From assembly GCA_963779515.1 (NCBI GenBank), contig CAVZYN010000018.1, forward strand, positions 1 to 64,000: DNA of 64,000 bases, read 5' to 3'. This document shows, piece after piece, positions 54,464 through 64,000 of this stretch. A model generated the notes under the pieces. It ran no database searches. It had not been told where the DNA came from and saw nothing but the letters and a program-made list of their open reading frames with translations. Numbering within the stretch: position 1 is the first letter of the stretch; each line of letters starts with the position of its first letter. The position numbers were made by a program, and so were the translations under genes. Origin of the DNA: CAVZYN01 sp963779515. GTDB taxonomy: Bacteria > Pseudomonadota > Alphaproteobacteria > Rhizobiales > Hyphomicrobiaceae.

Positions 54464-55195
54464 ATGACCGACACTTCACACGACAATCCACGCATCGTCT
54501 CGCGCGGCGAATGGCTCGATGCCCGCAAGGCGCTTCTGGCAAAAGAAAAGGCGATGTCCCGTGAACTCGATGCGCTCCGCGCCGAGCGCCGGGCAATGCC
54601 GTGGGTCAAGGTCGAGAAGCCCTATGTCTTCGAAGGCCCAAAAGGACAGTGCACACTCGCCGACCTGTTCCGGGGCCGCAGCCAGCTTGCTGTCTATCAC
54701 TTCATGTTGACGCCGGGATCGGATCACCTGTGCCCGGGGTGTTCGTTCATTTCTGACCACATCGATTCAGCGCGCCAGCATTTCGAGCACGCGGATCTTG
54801 CGTTCGCGGCGGTGTCGCGCGTGCCTTTGGATCGCATCGACGCCGTCAAGCGGCGCATGGGCTGGACGTTTCCCTGGGTTTCGTCAGCCGGCACGGATTT
54901 CAACTTCGACTTCGGCGTCTCGTTCAAGAAAGACGACATCGCAACTGGCCGGGCGATCTACAACTACGGCACGCCGATTAGGAAGAGCGAGGACATGCAC
55001 GGCACCAGCATCTTCGCCAAGGACGACGCGGGTGCGGTTTATCACACCTACTCCACCTATGCCCGCGGCGCGGAGCTGTTGGACGGCGCCTTCATGTGGC
55101 TCGATCTCACCCCCAAGGGCCGCAACGAGAGCGGCGGTATCATGAGTTGGGTGCGGCGGCACGACGAGTACGAGGAGCAGCCAGGCGCTGCCTGA
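54464..55195 (+). CDS. DUF899 thioredoxin-like family protein
   Basis: A 243-residue protein: the start has a basic helix (KEKAMSRELDALRAERRAMP), then a thioredoxin-like domain with LAVYHFMLTPGSDHLCPGCS; the CPGC motif is in the family's usual place. DFNFDFGVSF and GTSIFAKDDAGAVYHTYSTY are further DUF899 hallmarks. ATG 54464 was chosen because AGGAGA lies seven bases before it, whereas for ATG 54458 the spacing is one base. Function is unknown; the family commonly accompanies DGPF and SRPBCC genes. Confidence 0.88.
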   Translation: MTDTSHDNPRIVSRGEWLDARKALLAKEKAMSRELDALRAERRAMPWVKVEKPYVFEGPKGQCTLADLFRGRSQLAVYHFMLTPGSDHLCPGCSFISDHIDSARQHFEHADLAFAAVSRVPLDRIDAVKRRMGWTFPWVSSAGTDFNFDFGVSFKKDDIATGRAIYNYGTPIRKSEDMHGTSIFAKDDAGAVYHTYSTYARGAELLDGAFMWLDLTPKGRNESGGIMSWVRRHDEYEEQPGAA

Positions 55196-55290
55196 CGTTT
55201 CCACCGGTCATGACGCAGCTTCAAACACGGCAAAGATTGCAGCTCGATGGCATTAACATCCCAATGCATTGAAACGTTCAGGAGATCACC

Positions 55291-56091
55291 ATGAACACAT
55301 ATTCTGAGTTTTACGTCTTACCAGTCAAGAAAGCCCGGCTCGATGATTATCGCCGATTTGCCGAGGCCTCCGCCAAGGTGTGGCGCGCGAAGGGCGCGCT
55401 GGCTGTCACCGAATACGTGGCCGAAGATGCCAAGGCCGGCGCGCATACATCGTTTCCGCAGTCGGTCAAACTCGAGGCCGACGAGATCGTTGCCGTGGCC
55501 GAAATCGTGTTCCGCTCGCGCGAAGACTGCGCCCGTATCAAGGACGCGGTAATGAAGGATCCGGTCTTCGCGAACATGACGCCCGACACCATACCGGTGG
55601 ACGGAAAGCGGATGTTCTGGGGCGGTTTCAAACCAATCGTTGGCGAACCTCGCGCGATAGAGAATACAGCTCCCGCCGTTCAGCCTTATTTGTTCTTCCG
55701 CGGCCGCTGCGAAGAGGCGATCGACTACTACAAGAAGACGCTCGGCGCCGAGGTGCTGATGCTGATGCGCTTCAAGGACAACCCCGATAGGCCTCCGCCA
55801 GAAAAAGTGGCGCCCGGGTTCGACGAGAAGATCATGCATGCCTCGCTCCGCATCAACGGCGCCGATATCATGATGTCGGATGGCATGCGGACCGGCCCGC
55901 TCGACTTCCAGTGCATGTCACTGTCGCTCGCCGTCTCAACCGAGGCCGAGGCCGATCGCTTGTTCAACGCCCTCGCCAAGGACGGCACCGTGCAGATGCC
56001 GGTCGGCAAGACCTTCTTCTCGCCGCGCTTCGGCGCCGTCACCGATAAATTCGGCGTGGCGTGGATGGTGATCGCGCAACCAGCCGCGTGA
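55291..56091 (+). CDS. DUF1428 domain fused to a VOC (PhnB-like) domain
   Basis: A 266-residue two-domain protein. Residues 1-118 are DUF1428 (YSEFYVLPVKKARLDDYRRF and GKRMFWGGFKPIVGE), and residues 130-265 are a PhnB-like VOC domain (PYLFFRGRCEEAIDYYKKTL, ADIMMSDGM and FGVAWMVI). The two are usually separate genes in this type of cluster. GGAGATCACC precedes the ATG. Function is unknown. Confidence 0.88.
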   Translation: MNTYSEFYVLPVKKARLDDYRRFAEASAKVWRAKGALAVTEYVAEDAKAGAHTSFPQSVKLEADEIVAVAEIVFRSREDCARIKDAVMKDPVFANMTPDTIPVDGKRMFWGGFKPIVGEPRAIENTAPAVQPYLFFRGRCEEAIDYYKKTLGAEVLMLMRFKDNPDRPPPEKVAPGFDEKIMHASLRINGADIMMSDGMRTGPLDFQCMSLSLAVSTEAEADRLFNALAKDGTVQMPVGKTFFSPRFGAVTDKFGVAWMVIAQPAA

Positions 56092-56128
56092 CTTCAAGCC
56101 AGATCATGGTCAAAGACAGGAGCCTGCA

Positions 56129-56533
56129 ATGTCCACGAAAATGTTCGTCAACCTGCCGGTCCAGAACCTCGCCAAGTCGACGGCGTTCTACAAAGCGCTG
56201 GGGTTTTCGTTCAACCCGCAATTCAGCGACGACACTGGCGCGTGCATGGTGATCTCCGAGCACAACTACGCCATGCTGCTTACACACGAGAAGTTCAAAT
56301 CCTTCGCGACGAAGCCGATCCCGGACGCGCACAAGACGACCGGCGTGATGGTCGCGCTGGCGCTGGAGAGCAAGCAAGCGGTCGACGACATGGCCGCGAA
56401 GGCCGTCAAGAGCGGCGGCAAGGAACCGAAGCCCAAGCAGGACTACGGCTTCATGGTCCAGCGCACGTTCGAAGACCCCGACGGTCACACGTGGGAACCG
56501 TTCTGGATGGATCCGGCGCACGTGCAGACGTGA
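56129..56533 (+). CDS. VOC-family (glyoxalase/bleomycin resistance-like) protein
   Basis: A 134-residue protein with the paired beta-alpha-beta-beta-beta units: KMFVNLPVQNLAKSTAFYKA, GFSFNPQFSDDTGACMVIS and RTFEDPDGHTWEPFWMDPAH. Matches the VOC subfamily of small stand-alone proteins. ACAGGAG precedes the ATG. It is the last gene of the 51.3-56.5 kb unit. Confidence 0.88.
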   Translation: MSTKMFVNLPVQNLAKSTAFYKALGFSFNPQFSDDTGACMVISEHNYAMLLTHEKFKSFATKPIPDAHKTTGVMVALALESKQAVDDMAAKAVKSGGKEPKPKQDYGFMVQRTFEDPDGHTWEPFWMDPAHVQT

Positions 56534-56726
56534 GGGCCGACGAAACTCGGGCACAAGATCCGGTAAGGCGGTCGAGATCGGCGCGCGCCGCACCTCGCCG
56601 GCAACCGGCGCCGGACTAGCGGGCTTTAGGAGGAAATTGTTTTTCTGCGCGCTCCTCTGGTGAGCGTGGGACGCACTCCCCATTCTCTTCCGCCATTGGC
56701 CAAGATCGGCCGCGGGAGGAAAGTCC

Positions 56727-57761
56727 ATGAAAGGCAGCAGCGCCGCATTCAACGAGGTGGTGACCCTCCGGCAGGCCAAGAAGCTCATCCAGTGCATGGC
56801 GCATGAGCAGAGCTTCCTGCTGCTGTCCGCGCCCGGCATCGGCAAATCCGAGATGGTCTACGAGGCGGCGCAGGAAGTGGGTTTGCCCTGCCGTTCGCTG
56901 CTCGGCACCCAGATCGCGCCGGAGGATGTGAGCGGCGTGCCGCGCATCGTCGGCGAGCGCTCCGTGTTCTGCCCGCCGCGCATCCTGCTGCCGGAGCAAC
57001 CGGAGCCGTTCTGCCTGTTTCTCGACGAATTGCCGGCGTGTGCCCCTGACGTGCAGAAGGCGTTCTATTCCCTGCTACTGGAGCGCCGCCTCGGCGAGCA
57101 TTCATTGCCGAAGGGGACCTGGGTGGTCTCCGCCGGCAACCGCCTGCAGGACCGCGCGCTGGTGCGGGCCATGAGCTCGGCGCTGGTCAATCGCGTCACC
57201 ATCCTGCAGATCCGCCACGACGTCGATGAATGGCTCGCCTGGGCGCAGCGCAGCGGCGTCCGCCGCGAGATCCGCAGCTTCATCGCGACCGTGCCGGACG
57301 CGCTGATGCGGCCCGTTCCCGCCGACCCCGTGCCGTTTTCGACGCCGCGGTCGTGGTCGCACCTGTCGCGCGCCTTCGACCTGGCGGAGAAGGCTGGCCT
57401 CCTCAACGCTGAAACGCGCCGCGCGCTCGCCTTCGGCCGGTTGTCGCCGGAGGACGCCGCGGTGTATTGCGCGCTCGCCGAGGAAAGCAGCGGCCCGGTC
57501 CAGCCGATCGAGGCCTACATCCGTGATCCGAACCTGTTGCCGGCCGGCCAATCCGCGCGCTGGTTCATTCTCGACTGCATCCGCCAGTTCGTGCGCGACG
57601 GCCGCGCCGACGCGTTCCAGCCGCGCGTGATCAACCGCTTCCTGCGCAGCTTGTCGCAGGAACACCAGCTGATCCTGCTGACCGGCATGGTCGACAAATG
57701 GGGCGAGCTTGGCGCCGAGCGCGCCATGTATGACCTGTTGCGCAAGGTGGCATCCGGATGA
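56727..57761 (+). CDS. MoxR-like AAA+ ATPase
   Basis: A 344-residue AAA+ protein. Walker A is LLLSAPGIGKSEMVYEAA (residues about 33-41), Walker B CLFLDELPACAPDVQKAFYS (96-101), sensor 1 TWVVSAGNRLQDRALV and VRAMSSALVNRVTILQ provides the arginine-rich region. The helical lid lies beyond residue 200. This is the MoxR type that acts as a chaperone or loader with VWA partners. GGAGG precedes ATG 56727. The stop overlaps the start of the VWA gene (ATGA). Confidence 0.88.
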   Translation: MKGSSAAFNEVVTLRQAKKLIQCMAHEQSFLLLSAPGIGKSEMVYEAAQEVGLPCRSLLGTQIAPEDVSGVPRIVGERSVFCPPRILLPEQPEPFCLFLDELPACAPDVQKAFYSLLLERRLGEHSLPKGTWVVSAGNRLQDRALVRAMSSALVNRVTILQIRHDVDEWLAWAQRSGVRREIRSFIATVPDALMRPVPADPVPFSTPRSWSHLSRAFDLAEKAGLLNAETRRALAFGRLSPEDAAVYCALAEESSGPVQPIEAYIRDPNLLPAGQSARWFILDCIRQFVRDGRADAFQPRVINRFLRSLSQEHQLILLTGMVDKWGELGAERAMYDLLRKVASG

Positions 57762-59017
57762 GCAAGTCGCTCCAGCCATCGGCGGCCGACAGCGCCACGC
57801 TCGACCGCATCACGCGCGGCTTGCGCATGGTCACGGTGCCGTTCCCGCATCTCTCGGGTCTGGCCGCGGCGGTGCGCGTCGCCCTGGACGACAGCGTGCC
57901 GACCATGGGCATCTTCGCCTCCGGCCGGTTGGTCGCCAATCCGGCCTTCACGGCGAAGCTGTCGGCCAGCGACCTGCAATTCGTGCTCGCACATGAGTTG
58001 CTGCATCTGGCGTTGAGGACGCACGATCGCGCGGTCGGCTCGGGCCGGCTCGAGTTCAACTATGCCCACGACTACATCATCAACGACATGCTGCGGGAGG
58101 CACTCGGCGTCACGGCGATCCCGGCCGGCGGCCTCGACATGCCGGGCGCGCGCCACCGGTCGGCCGAGGAAATCGTATTGGAGATGCGCCGCAACGGCCA
58201 GTCGACGCAGTCGCGCACGCAGGTCTGGGACGGCGTCATCGTCACCATCGATCAGGTGCTCGGCAAACCCGGGACATCTCCCTCCGGAAATCCCGGCGAC
58301 GTGCTCGATGCCAAGCTCGAGCGCGAGATGTTTCCCGAGGATGGTACGGAGCAGGCGGCGCGCATCCGCGCCATCAAGGACCTGGCCGCCAAGGGCATGG
58401 CAATGGCGGCCGCACTCGGCCTGATGCACGGCCGCGGCGTGGAGGCAGGCGCGACACAGCAGAACGTGCGGGCGCTGCGCGGCATCTACCGCGCACCCTG
58501 GCATGTCGCGGTCCAGCGCTGGCTCGAGGGCGTGACGCCGGGTGAGCGCACGTTCACGCGGGCCTCGCGGCGCGGCGCCGAGCGCACGGACATCGTCATG
58601 CCCGGCCGTCAGCGTCACGCGACCATGCTCAATGTCATCCTCGACACCAGCGGATCGATGACGCACGAGATCCCCTTCGCGCTCGGCGCGATCGCCGATT
58701 TCTGCGAGGCGACGGGGATCGACGACATCCGGGTCGTGCAGTGCGACACGGCTGTCACGTCGGACGAGACGCTCTCGGCCAGCGAACTCGCCGTCTACGA
58801 GGTGCGCGGTTACGGCGGCAGCGATCTCGGTCCGGCGATGCTGGCGCTGGCGGAGGACGCACGCGTCACCGCCGCCATCGTCATCACTGACGGCGATATC
58901 TCCTATCCAACCGATGCCATGCCGTATGCGGTCCTGTGGGCCGTGCCCGGCGAAACCACGTCGTTCGCGCCGCGTTACGGCCGCGTCGTCTCCATGCAGC
59001 GAGGAAATACGCCATGA
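57758..59017 (+). CDS. VWA-like protein with N-terminal metallopeptidase-like domain (DUF2201 type)
   Basis: A 419-residue protein. The N-terminal putative metallopeptidase domain has HELLH at residues 79-83 (VLAHELLHLALRTHDRA) and YAHDYIINDMLREA. The C-terminal VWA-like domain has the MIDAS start MLNVILDTSGSMTHE (DTSGS at 296-300), VRGYGGSDLGPAML and AAIVITDGDISYP. This domain pair is the standard partner of MoxR-type ATPases. Translation is coupled to both neighbours by four-base overlaps. Confidence 0.88.
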   Translation: MSKSLQPSAADSATLDRITRGLRMVTVPFPHLSGLAAAVRVALDDSVPTMGIFASGRLVANPAFTAKLSASDLQFVLAHELLHLALRTHDRAVGSGRLEFNYAHDYIINDMLREALGVTAIPAGGLDMPGARHRSAEEIVLEMRRNGQSTQSRTQVWDGVIVTIDQVLGKPGTSPSGNPGDVLDAKLEREMFPEDGTEQAARIRAIKDLAAKGMAMAAALGLMHGRGVEAGATQQNVRALRGIYRAPWHVAVQRWLEGVTPGERTFTRASRRGAERTDIVMPGRQRHATMLNVILDTSGSMTHEIPFALGAIADFCEATGIDDIRVVQCDTAVTSDETLSASELAVYEVRGYGGSDLGPAMLALAEDARVTAAIVITDGDISYPTDAMPYAVLWAVPGETTSFAPRYGRVVSMQRGNTP

Positions 59018-59400
59018 AAGTTGTCCAGGAACTCGTCAGCTACTTCGACCGGCGCGGGAAGCTGTCGCGCAAGCAGTTGCTGACGCTGCTCGACAAGAAC
59101 CAGATCGCATCCGATGCCCCGGTCAACATGCACGGTCTGTGCGATACCACCGGCGCGGTCTACTATTTCCGCGTCACCGGTCTGGCCGAGGGCCAAGTGT
59201 GGGGGACCGATACCTATACGCGCGACTCCATTCTGGGTGCCGCTGCCGTGCACGCGGGGCTGCTGAAGCCCGGAGCCAGCGCGGTGCTGCGCGTGACCAT
59301 CGTGCCCGCGCTCAAGAGCTACCAGGGCACGGCCCGCAACGGCGTCACCACCACCGACTACGGCGATTTCCCGCACGCCTGGCAACTGACTGCGATTTAA
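59014..59400 (+). CDS. Small LCCL-domain protein, cytosolic
   Basis: A 128-residue protein. The N-terminal third (VQELVSYFDRRGKLSRKQLL) is helical and not recognised. The rest matches an LCCL domain: VWGTDTYTRDSILGAAAVHA, then GLLKPGASAVLRVTIVP, SYQGTARNGVTTTDYGDF. The cysteines usual in LCCL are absent, apart from one in HGLCDTTGAV, and there is no signal peptide, so it should act inside the cell with the two upstream proteins. ATG 59014 overlaps the VWA stop. Confidence 0.8.
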   Translation: MKVVQELVSYFDRRGKLSRKQLLTLLDKNQIASDAPVNMHGLCDTTGAVYYFRVTGLAEGQVWGTDTYTRDSILGAAAVHAGLLKPGASAVLRVTIVPALKSYQGTARNGVTTTDYGDFPHAWQLTAI

Positions 59401-59406
59401 CGCGGC

Positions 59407-60321
59407 TCACGCCGGCGCGTCAGACCGCGACGGCGTAAGTCCCGCAGCGCAGTGGCGGGCGATATCGGCGTGGGTGGCGAACCAGCACCCGCCCTTGGCT
59501 TGCATATGTGCGATCAGCTCTTCCAGGATGAAGATGCGCGAGCGGTAGCCGCTGACATGCGGATGCATGGTGAGCAGGAACAGGCCGCGCTCCTCCCAGG
59601 CGCGATCGAACTCGCGGCGGAAGATGTCGAGCACGGCGGGCGGCGGCGTGTAGGGCCTGAGCGCCGCGTGCCGGTGCATGTTGAAATAGGGCGCATCGTC
59701 GCGGATCCATTCGACCGGGAGTTCGACGATGCCGGTGGCGTCGCCCTCCTCCATCAGTTCATAAGGATCGTCGTCGGCAAAAAGTGAGCTGTCGTAGAGG
59801 AGACCAAGCTCGCGCTGGATCTTCAGCGTGGCGTGCGAGAAGTCCCACGATGGCGTACGCATGCCGACGGCGCGTCTCCCCGTGATCTTTTCCAGCGTAT
59901 CTGCCGCGCGAAAGTGCAGCTCACGCTCGTTGGCTTCGGGGAGCACGGAGTTGAGCTCGTGAATCCAGCCGTGCAGGCCGATCTCGTGGCCTTCCTTGAC
60001 GACACGGCGCTGCTCGTCTGGGTGCAGCAGGGCAGCGACGGCAGGAACGAAGAACGAGGCCGGGATAGCGGCCTTTTCGAGCACGCCGAGAATGCGCGGC
60101 ACGCCGACGCGCGTGCCGTATTGGCCCCAGGACATGCGGCCGATGGAATTGCCGCCCTCGCGCAGCTCGTTGGTTTCATGGTCCGAGTCGAACGACAGCG
60201 CTACGGCGCAGCGCGCGCCGCCGGGCCAGGATGCCGGTTTCAGGTTGCGTCCGGCGCGGACGTGATTGACGCGGCGGCGCCACTCGGCTTCGGGCCATTG
60301 CCAGGGTTCCATCTTGTCCAT
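59407..60321 (-). CDS. Polysaccharide deacetylase-family (NodB/PuuE-type) hydrolase
   Basis: A 304-residue protein. The metal-binding start is VALSFDSDHETNEL; EGHEIGLHGWIHELNS supplies the HxxxH-type histidines, and RTPSWDFSHATLKI follows. The C-terminal LLTMHPHVSGYRSRI contains the catalytic histidine region. The sequence is of the long-chain PuuE/allantoinase-like branch of the family, which acts on amides or N-acetyl groups. ATG 60321 was chosen; the upstream extension to 60378 overlaps the stop region of the ATPase gene. It is 10 bases after the dppF-like gene, so its substrate is probably what the transporter imports. Confidence 0.85.
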   Translation of the reverse strand: MDKMEPWQWPEAEWRRRVNHVRAGRNLKPASWPGGARCAVALSFDSDHETNELREGGNSIGRMSWGQYGTRVGVPRILGVLEKAAIPASFFVPAVAALLHPDEQRRVVKEGHEIGLHGWIHELNSVLPEANERELHFRAADTLEKITGRRAVGMRTPSWDFSHATLKIQRELGLLYDSSLFADDDPYELMEEGDATGIVELPVEWIRDDAPYFNMHRHAALRPYTPPPAVLDIFRREFDRAWEERGLFLLTMHPHVSGYRSRIFILEELIAHMQAKGGCWFATHADIARHCAAGLTPSRSDAPA

Positions 60322-60331
60322 GCGGCGATCC

Positions 60332-61329
<998 letters not shown>

Positions 61330-61333
<4 letters not shown>

Positions 61334-62307
61334 GCCGGCACCTCGGCGGCAATGGGATGGTGGCAGCGCAGCGCCCGTGTTGCCGAGCGCACGAGATCGG
61401 GGGCGTCCTTGCAGACGTGATCGGCGAACGCACAGCGCGGCGCAAAGGCGCAACCCGGCGGCAGGTTGAGCAGCGACGGCGTCGCGCCCGGGATCTGCAC
61501 GAGGTCGCGGCCCGGCGTGGCATTGCCGGGAAGCGAGTTGAGCAGCCCCTTGGTGTAGGGATGCCGCGGCGTGCGCAGCACGGCCGCCGTTGGTCCTTCC
61601 TCGATCAGACGGCCGGCGTACATGACGAGGATGCGGCTCGCGATCGAGGACACGGTCGCCAGATCATGGCTGATCCAGATCAGCGCGGTGCCGAAATCGC
61701 GGACGAGCGCGCGCATCTCGGTGAGGATTTGCGCCTGGATCGAGACGTCGAGCGCGGTGGTCGGCTCATCGCACACGATCAGCGCCGGGCGATGCAGTAG
61801 CGCGATGGCGATCGCGACGCGCTGGCGCATGCCGCCCGAGAACTGATGCGGATAGGCGTCCAGCCGGCGCGCGGCATCGGGAATGCCGACCTTGGTCAGC
61901 ACGGCGACGGAGCGGTCGATGGCGGCCTTAGTGGTGACGCGCTCATGGGCGTCGAGCGCGAGCCGCATTTGTGTGCCGATCGTGAGCACGGGATTGAGTG
62001 TCGTCGCGGGATCCTGGAACACCATGGCCATACGCCGGCCGCGCAGTGTCCTGAGCGACGCCTGATCGCGGCCGGCGAGTTCCTGGCCCTCGAGCGTGAT
62101 CGAGCCGCCAACGATCCGGCCAGGCGGATCGACGAGCCCGAGAATGGAGAAGCCGGTGACGGTTTTACCGGAGCCGGATTCGCCGACCAGGCCGACAACT
62201 TCGCCCGCCGCCACATCGAACGACACGCCATCGACGGCTTTGACGACGCCGGCCTTGGTGTGGAAATGCGTCGCCAGATCGCGCACCTGCAGCAGCGGCT
62301 GGATCAT
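61330..62307 (-). CDS. dppD: Peptide-type ABC transporter ATP-binding protein (DppD-like)
   Basis: A 325-residue ATPase. VGESGSGKTVTGFSILGLV (Walker A), HQFSGGMRQRVAIAIALL (signature), ALIVCDEPTTALDVSIQ (Walker B) and the C-terminal cysteines GCAFAPRCAFADHVC. ATG 62307 overlaps the dppC stop by four bases, and its stop overlaps dppF in the same way. Confidence 0.92.
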
Positions 62308-63182
62308 CGCTTCAGCCTCGGATTGAGCTGGTCGCGCACCTGATCGCCGACGAGATTGATTGCGACGATGAGAATGATCAGGGCGACGCCCGGATAAATC
62401 GAAATCCAGTAGCGGCCCGAGAGCATGTACTGGAACCCGTTCGCGATCAGCATGCCGAGCGAGGGTTCCGTCACCGGCAGCCCGAGACCGAGAAACGACA
62501 AGGTCGCTTCGAGCGCGATCGAGTTGGCGATTTGAACGGTCGCGACGACGATGAGCGGCGGCAGGCAGTTCGGCAGGATGTGGCGGAACACGACGCGCGA
62601 GGCGCCCAGCGGCGTCGACAGTGCGGCATCGACATAATCCTTGGCGCGTTCGGTCGACGCCGCGCCATGCGTGGTGCGCGCGAAATAGGCGTACTGCGCG
62701 GCAACAAGCGCGGCGATCAGCTGCCATTTGCCTTGCCCGAGAATGGCCGCCAGCACGAGCGCCAGCAGGATCGCCGGGAACGACAATTGCAGATCGACGA
62801 TCCGCATGATCAGGGCTTCGATGCGTCCGCCGAAGTAGGCGGCGACGCTGCCGAGCGTCGCCCCGATCGCGAACGCGATGGCGCCGGCCACCAGTCCGAC
62901 CTGCAGCGAAATCCGCAGACCATAGAGAATGGCCGACAGCAGATCGCGGCCCTGGGCGTCGCTGCCGAGCCAATAGGTGAAGCCCGCCGCATTGGCGTAG
63001 CCCGGCGGCCGCCGCGCGTCGGCGAGCACCAGCTTTGCGAGGTCATAGGGATTTTGCGGCGTGATGAGCGGCGCCAGCAGCGCCAGCAGCACGATCGCGG
63101 TCACGACGCCAAGGGCCGTGAGCGCGATCGCGCTCTCGCGGAAGTCGCGCCAGAACCGGGCGAGCGGCGAGGCATGATCCAT
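62304..63182 (-). CDS. dppC: Peptide-type ABC transporter permease (DppC-like)
   Basis: A 292-residue membrane protein: an N-terminal helix IALTALGVVTAIVLLALLAP, the ITPQNPYDLAK loop, YWLGSDAQGRDLLSAILYGL (typical DppC start of the permease domain) and EAA loop region EATLSFLGLGLPVTEPSLG. About six helices. Its start overlaps the dppB stop (ATGA). Confidence 0.92.
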   Translation of the reverse strand: MDHASPLARFWRDFRESAIALTALGVVTAIVLLALLAPLITPQNPYDLAKLVLADARRPPGYANAAGFTYWLGSDAQGRDLLSAILYGLRISLQVGLVAGAIAFAIGATLGSVAAYFGGRIEALIMRIVDLQLSFPAILLALVLAAILGQGKWQLIAALVAAQYAYFARTTHGAASTERAKDYVDAALSTPLGASRVVFRHILPNCLPPLIVVATVQIANSIALEATLSFLGLGLPVTEPSLGMLIANGFQYMLSGRYWISIYPGVALIILIVAINLVGDQVRDQLNPRLKR

Positions 63183-64000
63183 CAGCCCCTCCGTGCGCGC
63201 AGTCGCGGATCGAGCGCCGCATAGGCGATGTCGACGAGAAAATTGATCATGATGAAGAGCAGGGCGACGAGCATCAGATAGGCAACCATCACCGGCCGGT
63301 CGAGCGAGGAGATGCTGTCGATGATGAGCTTGCCGACGCCCGGCCAGGAGAAGATCGTCTCCGTCACCACGGCGAAGGCGAGCGTCGATCCGAATTCGAG
63401 GCCGAACACGGTGACGATCGGGATCGCGATCAGGCGCAGGACATGACGGCGCATGATGGTCCATTCGCTCTCGCCGGCCGCGCGCGCGAATTTGACGGTG
63501 TCGGTCAGCATGATCTCGCGCGTGCCGGCGCGGGCGAGCCGCACCATCATCGCGAATTTGAAGAGCGAGAGATTGAGCGCCGGCAGAAACAGATGCCGCC
63601 AGCCATTGCCGGTGAGAAAGCTCCACTCGATGCCAAACAGCGTCGCGGTCTCGCCGCGCCCGCCCGCCGGAAACCAGCCGAGCGAGACGGCGAACGTCAG
63701 GATCAAGACGAGACCGATCCAGAACGTCGGCACCGAGAAGCCGAGGATCGAGAACGCCATGATGCACTTCGAGGCGATGCTGTCCGGCTTGTAGCCGGCG
63801 TACATCCCCAAGGGGACGCCAAGCAGCGTCGCGCCGAGGACGGCGGCCAGCGTGAGTTCCAACGTGGCGGGAAGTCGCGAGAAGATCAGATCGAGCACCG
63901 GCATGTTGAAGATGAAGGAGCGGCCGAAATCGCCAGAAAAAAGACGCCCGAGGAAGGCGCCATATTGCGTCCACAGCGGCTGATCGAGGCCATAGGCCTT
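63182..64000 (-). CDS. dppB: Peptide-type ABC transporter permease (DppB-like), 5' end outside the window
   Basis: 272 residues are present and the frame runs off the right edge. Read from the edge it begins AYGLDQPLWTQYGAFLGRLF, then GDFGRSFIFNMPVLDLI, the DppB loop before the main permease domain; LELTLAAVLGATLLGVPLGM and VVTETIFSWPGVGKLIIDSI are typical. It would normally have about 40-50 further N-terminal residues. The substrate-binding protein gene probably lies beyond the edge. Confidence 0.9.
   Translation of the reverse strand, partial: KAYGLDQPLWTQYGAFLGRLFSGDFGRSFIFNMPVLDLIFSRLPATLELTLAAVLGATLLGVPLGMYAGYKPDSIASKCIMAFSILGFSVPTFWIGLVLILTFAVSLGWFPAGGRGETATLFGIEWSFLTGNGWRHLFLPALNLSLFKFAMMVRLARAGTREIMLTDTVKFARAAGESEWTIMRRHVLRLIAIPIVTVFGLEFGSTLAFAVVTETIFSWPGVGKLIIDSISSLDRPVMVAYLMLVALLFIMINFLVDIAYAALDPRLRARRG

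Overview
The window is high-GC DNA (roughly 60-65 % by eye) from an alphaproteobacterium, most likely a member of the Hyphomicrobiales related to Xanthobacteraceae/Nitrobacteraceae. The evidence is the sucD..sucA-sucB TCA genes, leuA next to mreBCD-mrdA-rodA, a DinB with an N-terminal CxxC extension, a Bug-type solute-binding protein, an Omp25/31-like barrel and the style of the intergenic repeats. This placement is inferred from gene content and protein style; no database was searched.

Layout. (1) 1-5.03 kb, minus strand then a divergent plus-strand regulator: tungstate importer tupB-tupC-tupA, a modA-like protein, a fragment resembling the C-terminus of TrmO and a second periplasmic binding protein. 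Nearly every gene here is split by single-base indels, although the protein sequences can be rebuilt. (2) 5.03-6.36 kb: an AlpA-type small DNA-binding gene pointing at the 3' end of tRNA-Ala(GGC). (3) 6.6-37.1 kb: an almost undamaged core segment with sucD, a flippase, a GH10 xylanase, an FkbM methyltransferase, sucA-sucB, dinB, an M3 peptidase, a WecG-type glycosyltransferase, a UbiB/AarF kinase, assorted metabolic genes, leuA with a leucine-rich leader peptide, and mreB-mreC-mreD-mrdA-rodA for rod shape and wall elongation. (4) tRNA-Lys(CTT) at 37.15 kb, followed on its 3' side by a second AlpA paralogue pointing back at it, a broken CopG/RHH gene, a nucleotidyltransferase cut at its catalytic motif, and remains of two histidine kinases. 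(5) 39.7-42.6 kb: a third histidine kinase, split by an IS630-family insertion flanked by TA, and its NarL-type response regulator. (6) 42.9-50.2 kb: one very long haem-peroxidase/RTX protein gene (about 2,400 codons) broken by many indels. (7) 51.3-56.5 kb: an ECF42-type sigma factor with two YCII/DGPF genes, then SRPBCC, GFA, DUF899, DUF1428-VOC and VOC genes. (8) 56.7-59.4 kb: a tightly coupled three-gene unit encoding a MoxR-like AAA+ ATPase, a VWA/metallopeptidase-like protein and a small cytosolic LCCL-domain protein. (9) 59.4-64 kb, minus strand: a peptide-type ABC importer (dppB-C-D-F) with a polysaccharide-deacetylase-family hydrolase, running off the right edge.

How it fits together. 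The block between the two tRNA genes looks like ancestral chromosome. The sequence outside the tRNA 3' ends has hallmarks of integrated and decaying islands: AlpA genes, an RHH remnant, IS ends, truncated genes and frameshifts. The two most notable points are the AAA+/VWA/LCCL operon, which I do not recognise as a named system, and the exact interruption of the sensor kinase by IS630; removing the element and one TA restores the reading frame.
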